NCBI RefSeq assembly: GCF_047948215.1
Contig: NC_134456.1
Coordinates: 83,964,515-84,028,514, forward strand
Origin: Lycorma delicatula
Taxonomy: Eukaryota; Arthropoda; Insecta; Hemiptera; Fulgoridae
Reading direction: 5' to 3'
Length of the DNA stretch: 64,000 bases
This document shows, piece after piece, positions 38,301 to 44,879 of the stretch (position 1 is its first letter; every line of letters starts with the position of its first letter). Made by a program: the position numbers and the translations under genes. The notes beneath the pieces were generated by a model that was given only the letters and a program-made list of their open reading frames with translations, ran no database searches and was not told where the DNA came from.

Positions 38301-41300
38301 GATAACCTCTGGTAAAGCCCATAACGGCTTGGAACGTTGAGGGTGGTAGTGGGTGTCTTCCCCTATGGGATCAGGATGCTTCATTAACATCATACATCAT
38401 TAATTCTTTGGAAAGAACCATAAACCTTTTCCAGTAACATAACATGACACTATCAAACATGTCATTTGTTAAAATAAAAACATTTCAGAATGTTATGTTT
38501 TAGTCACTTCTCTTTTTATTTGAGCCCACATCAATTGACTGGGATTTTAATAACAGTGATGGGGAGGCAAAAAGAACACTTCCTGCCTGTATTCTTGGTC
38601 ATCAAATCTAATCTTCAGACATTAGATAGGGCATGGTTTTGAACATTATTGAATCAACATTTGCACCATTTTACCACACATGAAATACTATTCAATCCAT
38701 CTGCTTCGTTGTATGTGTACATAATACTCTTCAGAAACTGACATTTGAACAAGTAGTGATGTTAGTAATTAAATATGATTAAAACGAATATACTACAATG
38801 TAATATACCACATCTGATTTGTGGCATTTCCTGCTATTAAAAAGTACTGGTATTATTAACTGCATAGAATAAATTATTGCTTTCCTCAATATAATTTTAT
38901 TTTTCTATGAGGGACGTATAATAATTAATGAGACAAACTGATGTAAAGAAATAACGGTTCATTAATGGAAATGAAATCTTTTGAGGGTCAAGTTGAAAAC
39001 TTTGGAAATACATTAATCAGCTGTTTGATCATAATTAATCTAAACATAACCTCTCTTGTTGGTTTCAGAATATCAGCTCTGCTTGAAGCTTGTATGCTGG
39101 AATAGCAATGTTCAATGATAAGATTTTTGCTATCAGAAGGTGTGAATTCGACGGAAATTAACTCAAGAGTGTTGAAACAGTATGGTGAAAAATGTTTAAA
39201 CCACATTAACATATAAAAGTAAGAATTTAATTCGGGCAAAACAAGTATGACTGAACTCCACTGCACTAGAAGACCAGTTGAAATTTTGACTACTGTGCTG
39301 CAAAATTGCATAAATGATCTTAGTCACAAAGACAGGCATCTCATGAACAGTGGATACTATTCTAACATACTCCAACTGAAAGTAAGATCCATGGTAGGTG
39401 AAAACGTCAGGGAGCTGTCTCAAAATGTGTGATTCTCTTGCGTGACAATGTGCACCCATACATCACTCAGAGAACAGGTGAAACACTCAAGTTGGGTTGG
39501 GAGGTGTTGCCACTTCCTTCTTCACAGACCTAGCCCCATCTGATTTTCATTTGTTTGGCTCACTCACAGACGTTTTACGCAGGGAGAAGTTCGACAACGA
39601 AGCGGTAAAAAAAGCAGTACACAAATGGTTCAAACTTTTATGCTGCAGTAATTAGAAAGATCATGGAAAGATGGGTCAAGCGATTAAATTTTGCTGGAGA
39701 CTATGTTGAAAAATAGTGTAAGTTTCATTGTCATTGAATAAACTGCTTTTTACCAACACCAATTTGTCTCATTAATGATTGAACATCGCTTGTAGTATAC
39801 TATATTTTATGCACAGTTAAAAATAACAATATGAAAATTTAGAATTTATTACATTATGTTATTAATAAAAAAATAACTTTTGCCAATTAAAAATACTGGA
39901 AAGATAATAAAACAAAAGAAATGCATAATAAACTAATAGGCACACAGGAATCAAAATGTATGCCCTATTTAATCTGGTGACACCAGATGAAACTACTACA
40001 TATTATTTTAAATATTTTCAACTGAACGTGTTATATACAAGAAATTTAAAATTATTTTTGTTACTGAAACATTTTTATAAAAAAAGTGTTTTTACTTTCA
40101 ATTCTTAAAAAAATACTTTCAGAATAAAAATTGTTTATAAAAAAAAAATTATAAGTAAAGATTTTTCACTTGAAATTGTTTTATTTTCATTTCTTGCTTT
40201 GATTAGAGTTGTTACTTAAGATTCATTTTTTATTTTGACAATAATGTTTCAAAGACAAAGTACAAAACAACTGAAAGGTCAAATATCTACAAAACTAATG
40301 TAACATTAAAAAGCATGAGCCATAGTTTTAAGTATCTTCAATTCCCATAATGACACAAATGTTCCAGTAACTATGTAGTAGATCATGTTAAGTGTACATT
40401 AAAGTACCTAAACGGATTTATCTACTGTGGGTCTATTAGCTTTTACTAAGCATAATTTATTTTTAATATGAGCAAACATAATAATTAAATATAATTTCTA
40501 TTTAAAAACAGTAAATGAAAATTAACATTGATATAAATATTTTCTTAGTATTAATAACAACAGATCATTTATGGATTACAATTGTCAAAGTGATAAACCA
40601 ATACTGTGTACGCAGAAAAAAAGAAAATATTCAGTGCAATTTAATTTGACTGATAAAGAAGGTACACACACACATACATAATCACACATAACTGATGACT
40701 GGCAATTTGGGGATTAAAATAAATCTGCTGGTTTTAAATACAAGTATTTTTAAATATGTTTCATTTTTAACTGACAAACAAACACAGAAAAAATACTATT
40801 TATAAAGCAGTTGTTTTTTGAGGAGCAAACTGAAAAGTTTCACTCTGGTGTTAGTATAGAGATCCAAGGCATAAGATTATAAACTACCCCAATCTATCCT
40901 CGTTTGAAAATCTGTCTCTCTAAGTGAAAACTGTTATTTCTTCTTTCTTTTGCATTGAATATAATACAGGAATTGGGTCAATTGCTACCCGATTACATCT
41001 AGGATGTCATGCCAAAAACTTTTAGTATCTAGCAAAGCTTGTACTTTTTTATTGAGGTTTAGAGGATTAATGACCCTCTGTAACTTACTTATCTTTAAGA
41101 TAAGTAAGAATTCTACCAGTAAGAAATTGCAGGAATACCAACAAATAATCCAATTCAGAAAGAGAAGATAATAAGCTATAAGAAATGAGAGAAAACATCT
41201 AGATGATTTAATTTTCAAAACAAAGTAAATATTACAAGTAAAACTGTAAAATAACTCTTAAAATAGCTAATATATTACATAGTTAGTTATTTTTTCTTCT

Positions 41301-41728
41301 AAAAATAGTCAAACTCGGGTTAAAAAAATAGTCAGGTCATTCTGCTAAACTCTATATAACTAGAAAGAGCTCTGGATTTTTGCCACATTACTAACTAGTC
41401 AAGTTGGGTCAATAATTATTACAAATTCTTTTGTACATCTACTAGGTCGTTTTCATTAATACAGGTTTTATGAGCGTAGAAACAAATTACGCTGGCCATT
41501 ATACCTTTTCACCTCTTAGTAACTAATAATTGACAGGGGAAATAAAATAAGCTACAAAGCTGTTCTAAGATCACCACTTAATTTCCCATATATTGCGGAT
41601 GCGCTAAACAGAATGCTTTTTTATAGCACCTAATATTTTCAAAATTAATGTCCAGATACTCACTCTGGTTTTAAAAGGGCAACTCCTACAATTGACTTTT
41701 TTGCACTGGAAGGTTCTTCCGTTGACAT
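6063..41728 (-). CDS. DUS3L: tRNA-dihydrouridine(47) synthase 3 (DUS3/DUS3L-like), nine exons, 3' end outside window
   Basis: This is a flavin-dependent enzyme that reduces a uridine to dihydrouridine in the variable-loop region of cytoplasmic tRNAs (position 47, known from the family). The coding exons, in gene order, are 41664-41728, 33400-33593, 32203-32413, 30022-30355, 21713-21907, 19623-19739, 13631-13807, 12809-12949 and 6063-6236. All eight junctions have GT..AG borders and keep the frame, giving residues 1-536. Seen in the protein: two CCCH fingers (about 105-124 and 141-162), a Lys/Asn-rich linker, the FMN-site segment [13 protein letters not shown] (about 278-290), the catalytic Cys in NLGCP (about 364), the Lys of LTVKTRTG (about 403), HGRSREQRY (about 433) and MIGRGAL (about 488). 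Family members are about 650 residues, so roughly 100 C-terminal residues lie left of base 1. One oddity is GSGSGL where relatives usually have a GGGCAL-like loop. The start is the ATG at 41726-41728; VALLKPEY just after it resembles the N-terminus of known DUS3 proteins. Confidence 0.93.
6870..7450 (+). pseudogene. Tc1/mariner-superfamily transposase relic
   Basis: In plus-strand frames with stops one reads [35 protein letters not shown] and [18 protein letters not shown]. These are the first-Asp ([10 protein letters not shown]) region of the insect transposase family also seen at 10.3-11.1 kb. A hairpin CAGTTGAAAAAC/GTTTTTCAACTG sits at about 6866-6892. Later parts ([16 protein letters not shown]) are badly decayed. 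Confidence 0.7.
7490..7575 (-). mobile_element. tRNA-derived SINE head (family 2 related)
   Basis: On the minus strand an A-box-like TGGTAGAGGAGTAATG is followed by the B box GGGTTCAAATCC at the usual spacing. The next bases resemble the SINE at 36062-36242. It does not fold as a full tRNA, so it is called a SINE fragment. Confidence 0.55.
7708..9285 (+). mobile_element. pogo/Tigger-like DNA transposon, decayed
   Basis: The ends are CAGTGAAACTTCCCAA (7708) and, on the minus strand, TAGTAAAATTTCCCAA (9285), each bordered by TA, the pogo/Tigger target. On the plus strand at about 8290-8650 broken frames read [26 protein letters not shown], then a region rich in acidic residues ending in [20 protein letters not shown]. 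This resembles the C-terminal part of Tigger/jerky-type transposases. No complete catalytic domain remains; length is 1.58 kb. Confidence 0.65.
10290..11085 (-). pseudogene. Tc1/mariner-superfamily transposase relic
   Basis: Minus-strand frames read, in order, [66 protein letters not shown], and then, after a gap, [12 protein letters not shown] and KNNPHV. This is the same family as the relic at 6.9-7.45 kb. The decayed third-Asp region is near 10470-10580. A (GT)n/(CA)n palindrome at about 10431-10452 interrupts it. Confidence 0.75.
11318..11647 (+). CDS. Penelope-like retroelement, GIY-YIG endonuclease C-terminus
   Basis: An open frame reads [20 protein letters not shown], then [15 protein letters not shown] and [11 protein letters not shown], ending with stop TGA at 11645-11647. 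The pattern GIYKI-x-C-x2-C-x3-YTGKT is the GIY-YIG nuclease with the paired cysteines found at the end of Penelope-like element proteins, where it cuts target DNA. The reverse transcriptase is not seen upstream, so this is a 5'-truncated insertion. The endonuclease frame has no stop over about 107 residues, which is unusual for this window. The ATG is absent; the frame is internal to the original protein. Confidence 0.78.
12163..12406. mobile_element. 0.24 kb foldback MITE
   Basis: Left arm TATAAACCACCAGATACA and right arm TGTATCTGATGG-TTATA are inverted, and the match runs about 100 bp inward (AAGATTGATCTCA / GTAAGATCAATCTT; AGATTCATCATC / GATGATGAATGT). No coding potential. It lies in DUS3L intron 8. 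Confidence 0.75.
12809..12949 (-). CDS. DUS3L: DUS3L exon 8
   Basis: A 141-nt phase-0 exon encoding [20 protein letters not shown] and then [18 protein letters not shown]. The donor is GTATGT at 12808. The conserved HGR and GNGDI motifs of the Dus barrel are intact. Confidence 0.96.
13631..13807 (-). CDS. DUS3L: DUS3L exon 7
   Basis: A 177-nt phase-0 exon with acceptor TTTTTAG and donor GTAGGT. It encodes [27 protein letters not shown] and ISLIT. The Lys and Arg of VKTRTG are conserved flavin/substrate-site residues in the family. Confidence 0.96.
13840..15740. other. DUS3L intron 6, unassigned
   Basis: No recognisable protein or repeat boundary. The GC-richer patch at about 14760-14970 has an open frame without resemblance to any family I know. 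It may be old transposon sequence. Confidence 0.4.
15744..15822. repeat. small palindrome
   Basis: AAAAAGAGATA.. TATTGTAAATAAT is mirrored by ATTATTTACAATAT..TATCTCTTTTT. Arms are about 35-40 bp, in an AT-rich stretch of DUS3L intron 6. Confidence 0.6.
15824..15945. repeat. dispersed repeat, copy 1
   Basis: It shares TCTCACTAATT, then GGT-CTGAAATGAA, then GCCAGTAAGTCAGTAAAT and GTGATTCA with 16933-17055 in the same order and orientation. No coding sequence; the family is unknown. Confidence 0.6.
16933..17055. repeat. dispersed repeat, copy 2
   Basis: Direct diverged copy of the segment at 15824-15945, about 1.1 kb away. The core GCCAGTAAGTCAGTAAAT is identical. Confidence 0.6.
17220..19600. 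other. DUS3L intron 6, unassigned
   Basis: Decayed AT-rich sequence. No supported gene or clear repeat. Confidence 0.4.
19623..19739 (-). CDS. DUS3L: DUS3L exon 6 (catalytic cysteine)
   Basis: A 117-nt phase-0 exon encoding [14 protein letters not shown] and then [14 protein letters not shown]. The Cys in NLGCP is the family's general acid for uridine reduction. Acceptor TTTTCAG; donor GTTGGT, which is slightly unusual. Confidence 0.96.
20033..20125 (+). mobile_element. SINE family 2, 3' part
   Basis: The run GGCAGGCATGGCATTTTCAC, then CATCCTCTGAAGCAATAC and a poly(A) tail match the copy at 36062-36242. The tRNA-like head is lost. Confidence 0.7.
20270..20303. repeat. (TA)n microsatellite
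   Basis: About 17 TA units bordered by the palindromic pair AAAAAGTAA / TTACTTTTT. Confidence 0.9.
21713..21907 (-). CDS. DUS3L: DUS3L exon 5 (start of Dus domain, FMN site)
   Basis: A 195-nt phase-0 exon. It encodes [20 protein letters not shown] and continues through CGEMAMASS to [12 protein letters not shown], the strongly conserved opening of the Dus TIM barrel. Acceptor TTTATAG, donor GTTAGT. Confidence 0.97.
24000..26157 (-). pseudogene. transposase-like gene of the long-TIR element, broken
   Basis: In order on the minus strand, frames read [59 protein letters not shown], then [20 protein letters not shown] with [24 protein letters not shown], and further down [19 protein letters not shown] and EMTAEWNF. 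This motif series (FSKF-ELRPKWC; HPF-VYY; AEW-F) recurs in multicopy proteins of arthropod genomes and looks like a transposase with D/E-rich catalytic blocks; its biochemical role is unproven. At least six stops or frameshifts break it. Confidence 0.65.
27041..27883 (-). mobile_element. internally deleted Tc1/mariner-type (DD41D) element inside the long-TIR arm
   Basis: Inverted ends TACAGGTGATTCAAAGAAAG and, on the minus strand, TACAGAGTGATTCAAAGAAA are bordered by TA. The transposase N-terminus (27562-27834, [20 protein letters not shown], a helix-turn-helix region) is followed almost at once by the C-terminal half (27171-27569, [34 protein letters not shown]). The first catalytic Asp region is deleted. 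The second and third Asp are 41 residues apart (DGATSH to CDYFLWG), as in the DD41D group. Both remaining frames are open, so the copy is young but defective. Confidence 0.85.
28323..29198. repeat. 438-bp tandem duplication, two near-identical units
   Basis: Unit 1 starts at 28323 and unit 2 at 28761, both with GTTTTGACAAATAGGTTTAA. I see only two substitutions over the first ~427 bp (TTATAATT/TTGTAATT and GGCAACACA/GGCGACACA). Unit 2 runs on into unique sequence after CTTTTGAATC (29187). The unit contains flanking DNA plus the left end of the TTAA element. Confidence 0.92.
28969..29650. mobile_element. piggyBac-like MITE with TTAA target sites
   Basis: Perfect inverted ends CCTTTTAATCCCTA (28969) and TAGGGATTAAAAGG (ending 29650) are each flanked by TTAA (28965-28968 and 29651-29654), the signature of piggyBac transposition. 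The 0.68 kb interior has no transposase. The extra left end at 28531 (TTAA at 28527-28530) comes from the tandem duplication. Confidence 0.8.
30022..30355 (-). CDS. DUS3L: DUS3L exon 4 (linker)
   Basis: A 334-nt exon with acceptor GTTACAG and donor GTAAGT. It finishes zinc finger 2 and encodes a low-complexity Lys/Asn/Glu linker. The end, PLRNVEKKK, leads into the Dus domain as in relatives. The exon ends in phase 0. Confidence 0.93.
31084..31977 (+). mobile_element. mariner relic with about 190-bp terminal inverted repeats
   Basis: The ends AGGTCTGTTCAG-AATAAC are inverted, and the match continues to about 31275 and from about 31790 (ACCTCCTCTGT-ACCACATG; TTGTTATTATTTGAGT-like block). TA borders both ends. 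The interior on the plus strand has decayed mariner motifs: [21 protein letters not shown], then [20 protein letters not shown] (first catalytic Asp). The second half of the transposase is missing. It lies in DUS3L intron 3. Confidence 0.75.
32203..32413 (-). CDS. DUS3L: DUS3L exon 3 (two CCCH zinc fingers)
   Basis: A 211-nt exon with acceptor TTTTCAG and donor GTATGT. It encodes finger 1 (C-x9-C-x4-C-x3-H, ending CIYLH) and the three cysteines of finger 2 (C-x8-C-x5-C). The His of finger 2 lies in the next exon (FGSDH). Paired CCCH fingers N-terminal to the Dus domain are the mark of DUS3 and separate it from DUS1, DUS2 and DUS4. Confidence 0.93.
33400..33593 (-). CDS. DUS3L: DUS3L exon 2 (charged N-terminal region)
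   Basis: A 194-nt exon with acceptor TTTTTAG and donor GTTAGT. It encodes a Lys/Glu-rich stretch ending in a basic cluster ([16 protein letters not shown]) that could act as a nuclear localisation signal; that role is inferred. The phase agrees with both neighbours. Confidence 0.88.
34457..34825 (+). pseudogene. LINE ORF1 (gag-like) C-terminus with three CCHC zinc knuckles
   Basis: An open frame reads [60 protein letters not shown] and NSKDC. The repeated C-x2-C-x4-H-type knuckles bind nucleic acid in LINE ORF1 proteins. The N-terminus is lost by 5' truncation. Confidence 0.8.
34831..35230 (+). pseudogene. LINE apurinic-like endonuclease domain
   Basis: Frames read [61 protein letters not shown] and LILIGAD. 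These are the order and motifs of the target-site endonuclease of R1-like LINEs. A frameshift near 34890 and a stop at 35157 break it. Confidence 0.7.
36062..36242 (+). mobile_element. SINE family 2, full-length copy inside the LINE
   Basis: A tRNA-like head (GTAGCGTCTCGGCCTTTCAT, B box GGGTTTGAATCCC) is followed by GGCATGGCATTTTGACACGC, the tail motif ATCCTCTGAAGTAAT and a poly(A) run. The flanks carry an 8-bp direct repeat GGTGTGGC (36054-36061 and 36243-36250). This shows true insertion into the LINE, so the SINE is younger. Confidence 0.85.
36300..37260 (+). pseudogene. LINE reverse transcriptase domain
   Basis: Frames read [20 protein letters not shown], then [64 protein letters not shown] and, near 37000, AYAD at the position of the catalytic YADD box. 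The fingers and palm order fits R1-clade elements. A frameshift at the YADD box and stops make it inactive. Confidence 0.8.
38923..39770 (+). mobile_element. mariner-type element, internally deleted
   Basis: Imperfect inverted ends contain ATTAATGAGACAAA (left) and TTTGTCTCATTAAT (right). Plus-strand frames read [17 protein letters not shown] (N-terminal DNA-binding part), then [10 protein letters not shown] and [20 protein letters not shown], the third-Asp motif of a mariner, then KWFKLL. The first-Asp region is absent. It is in DUS3L intron 1. Confidence 0.75.
41664..41728 (-). CDS. DUS3L: DUS3L exon 1 (start codon)
   Basis: The 65-nt first coding exon starts with ATG and encodes 21 residues plus two bases of the next codon. 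It ends at donor GTGAGT. The two leftover bases (GA) join the first G of exon 2 to make Glu. The exon is short and 8 kb from the next, so it is easily missed by gene finders. Confidence 0.8.
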
Positions 41729-41849
41729 GTCAGTGCTCTACAAGTAATAAAACAACTAAAGTATAAACAATCACTTCATAACCTAGACGTACGGTTACCT
41801 CGTGCAGAACGATGCCTATTGCTGTAAGAGATTCGTTCAAATAGGATTT

Positions 41850-43075
41850 GCGTCATCAATGTGAACTATCTAATTAGGAGAGCGATAGCAGAACATAATT
41901 GAAATTCCAACTTATTTAAACATATAACTTAATTGAAACTTTAATAAAAGCCCTTGTTATGAAATATTAGTTTACTCTATTATAATAAATTCGAAATTAT
42001 TAACTTGAATTTCTTTGCATAAGATTTAAAACTCTCATATTTAACCCTAATCTCGTTTTCTACAGAGCTTTAGTAAATATTTACAGACTGTTACACTTCC
42101 CAAATATTTTCAGACCAGACATGGTAGCACAATTTCTTTTCTACCCAGTTAGAAGTTTAAATTTGATTTCACTAAAGAAAGATATATCATCAGAAACAAT
42201 TACTTTCACTTTATTGTGAGTCGTAATTTATTAGTCGGTGTGTTATCGGATTGAGTTTAAGATCTGGCGGTCTCTCTAAACAGCGGATGAGTTTTCTTTA
42301 CTAATAAATTGTTATAATTATAATTACTACTATAATAAGGAAAATTATATTAGTAATTACTACTATAACATTATAATTACTACTATAATGCTTTTACTAG
42401 AGCTGTGTCTTTGAAATGATAGCTGTAGTGATCAGACTTAATAATTTTATTTAAACCACCGATCGATCTGTATTCATGGCATTGCGAGAAAATTCTATTT
42501 TTTGTAGTACAAATAATAGTAGTTCTCATAATGTAATAACGCACTGAATATCTTGCCCATCTTAATCATATGACAGCTTCACAAAACTTGGATTCGGGCA
42601 GTAAATTAATTTATAAGTAAAATTAAGCACAGAAATAAAAATATTATTAGTTGAAACGACTTTTTGCACAGCATTTAGATCCTCGACGAATTTATACTTA
42701 TCAGAATACATAATTAATTTTATAGTTGTAAATATTATATCTTTACCAAAAGAAAACTTTATAATTTCACATCTAGAAATTAAAGTTTGCAGTTGGGAAG
42801 ACGTTGTAGTGAGTAACACTTGCAAAAGATGGTTTGATTTTACTTAAGGTTAGTCTTAGACCAACAATTATGTATGTTATGTAGATTGGAATTAAATATG
42901 GAATATTGCAAAGATATACAAGTTAATAATTTTAGATTTATTATAATAAACTTATATTTCATAACAAGGACTTTTAATATGGTTTCGATTAAGTTGTATG
43001 TTTAAATAGGTTGGAATTTCAATTATGTTCTGCTATCATTCTGCTCTCATTAGATAGTTCACTTTTATCACTACT
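41850..43075. mobile_element. 1.2 kb foldback element just upstream of DUS3L
   Basis: The left arm GTGAACTATCTAAT, TAGCAGAACATAATTGAAAT and CTTGTTATGAAATAT recurs inverted at 42900-43070 (ATTTCAATTATGTTCTGCTA, ATTAGATAGTTCAC). Arms are at least 190 bp. The centre has repeated TATAATTACTACTATAAT units (42313-42390). It begins about 120 bp upstream of the DUS3L ATG, so it may overlap or replace promoter DNA. Confidence 0.75.
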
Positions 43076-43129
43076 GACTTGGAAAGCTTGCAAAATTTGT
43101 AATAGTAATAATTTAAACTAAAGCCACCC

Positions 43130-43210
43130 CCGCTGTCTACCGGGAATCGACCCGAAACCATTTAACACATTACTTCAGGCGGAGTCCTCCTATCCTAGAC
43201 TAGAAGGCCA
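43130..43210 (-). mobile_element. tRNA-like SINE head fragment
   Basis: On the minus strand TAGTCTAGGATAGGAGGAC is followed by GGGTCGATTCCC (B box). The segment is tRNA-like but lacks a clean acceptor stem. Confidence 0.45.
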
Positions 43211-43240
43211 CTTTAATTTTCACTTAGCTCATGACTATCC

Positions 43241-43545
43241 TTTCTTTCTTTTTCCTGTTTAGCCTCCGGGAATTACCGTTCAGGTATTACTTCAGAGGAT
43301 GAATGAGTATGATATGTATGAGTGTAAGTGATGTGTGGTCTTGCACAGTCTCAGTTCGACTATTCCTGAGATGTGTGGAATTTAATTGAAACCCAACCAC
43401 CAAAGAACACCTATATCCACGATCTAGTATTCAAATCCGCATAAAATAACTGCTTCTACTAGGACTTGAACTCTGGAACGCTCGAATTCCAAATCAGATG
43501 ATTTGGGAAAACGCGTTCATCTAAAACCAACCCGGTGGATTTGGC
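43241..43545 (-). mobile_element. SINE family 1, full-length copy with target duplication
   Basis: It runs on the minus strand from the CCACCGGGTTGG head to the AACAGGAAAAAGAAAG tail. An 11-bp direct repeat CATGACTATCC flanks it (43230-43240 and 43546-43556). It inserted at the edge of the R1-like LINE relic to its right. Confidence 0.9.
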
Positions 43546-43556
43546 CATGACTATCC

Positions 43557-44110
43557 AAGTCTCCCTTCTTGGTCCTGAGAATGCCACCGACGAATCGGGC
43601 CACACTCTCCCAGCTGCTCAGATCATGGAGCATCATTGCAACCACGTTGTGGGGACTCAGTGCTTCGAGAACTGCCTCTAGTGTCCCTCGATCTCCACCC
43701 ACTGAGTACATTTGAAAAAGGTGGGCTCGTCCCGTACACCGGTATAATAGAGGCAGTCGGGAGACGGACCCTACGACCCGGAGATAAGCATGGAAGTACC
43801 CGTGACCCGTTAAAAACTGGGTCACATAATGCTCGACCTCTCCATGCCGCCGTCATATTCACGATCTGATCAGAGGGATAAGCCTCGTGGTCCCAGGTCT
43901 CTTGCCGTGCGAGTCAGTTCCTCCTCGGAGAAGGTTTCCCGATCTTCACCTGTCCGTCGCCTCCTGTAGGCCACTGACGCTCTTGCCAAAACAGCAATGG
44001 GTATAACGCCAACGACCACCAGTACGGCAGTCTCGGAAACCGTCTGATACGCGGAAGCGACTTGCAAGGCCGCCGTGCGTTGCACCTGCGCGAATTCTTC
44101 CAGTTTTTTC
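43557..44110 (-). pseudogene. R1-like LINE ORF2 C-terminal relic, GC-rich
   Basis: Minus-strand frames read MQRTAALQVASAYQTVSETA, VIPIAVLARASVAY, then MTQFLTGHGYFHAYLRVVGS and SSWESVARFVGGILRTKKGD. These are the post-RT region and C-terminal Cys/His end of R1-clade LINE proteins, although the cysteines are largely lost. Base composition is clearly richer in GC than the neighbours, as expected for a recent insertion. Confidence 0.75.
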
Positions 44111-44329
44111 TATAATTTTAATGCCTGGACCAATACTTCCGCCCCATGTAACAGGACGGAATCCACCGAGGACATCAGCTGGCCTTCGGTCCTCCGATAT
44201 CCTCTGAGCTGAGAGCTGTTTCAGCCTTGCAGCTTTGTTGGGGCTCCCCAAAGCTGTTCAGCAAAGTAGCTCAGCTATGCTCAAAATTATTTTGAGCACA
44301 TGTTTTTGTACAGGTTGAAGTGAATGAAG

Positions 44330-44870
44330 AAATATCATGGTTTTCGTAAATTATTTCTTAACATTAGCATTATCCAAGAATTCATCAACAGAGTAATACT
44401 TTGTCAAAAAAGAATATCTCTTTATTTTATCTTAAATAAATTGGTGGGAAGATTCTTCAAATTGTTTGGTAATTTGTTAAAAACAACATTGGAAGCAAAA
44501 CAAGGCCCTTTATTGTCAGTCAAAGTATAAGAAGCATGAGTTATATGAATACAGTTCCATTGTCTGGTTTGGTAGGGTGGATATGGTTAATTTTTAAAGA
44601 AAAAGTACTATTCTTTTTAGCTAAGATCACACATTCATAAATATAAATACAAGAATAAACAAACATATTTAATTTTCTACATATCAGTCTAAATGATTCA
44701 TACTTATGGGTGCCAGATAATGATCTGTCCATTTTTTTATCTTAAAAATTTGTTCAGACTTTTTGAGGGAGCTCCAAGAGATGATATACTTAGACAAGAA
44801 TAATAAATATTTAATAATGAATGCTAGCTTACTGTTTTATTAAGGCACTTCAGAACAAAACAATACATTT
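44330..44870 (-). pseudogene. LINE ORF2 C-terminus relic (non-R1 type)
   Basis: Minus-strand frames read YQTRQWNCIHITHASYTLTD, NVVFNKLPNNLKNLPTNLFK and, with a shift, DEFLG. The VFNKLPNNLKNL pattern is the usual end of several insect LINE polymerases. A weakly similar block is at 20330-20620. Confidence 0.5.
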
Positions 44871-44879
44871 TGTGTTGTC

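Larger units (their letters stand above)
34457..38400 (+). mobile_element. R1-like non-LTR retrotransposon (LINE), 5'-truncated and decayed
   Basis: Order on the plus strand: an ORF1 C-terminus with CCHC knuckles (34457-34825), an endonuclease domain (34831-35230), a reverse transcriptase (about 36300-37260) and the downstream connection region ([24 protein letters not shown] at about 37355). Stops and frameshifts occur throughout. A SINE splits it at 36062-36242. The end of the 3' UTR is uncertain. It fills half of DUS3L intron 1. Confidence 0.8.
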
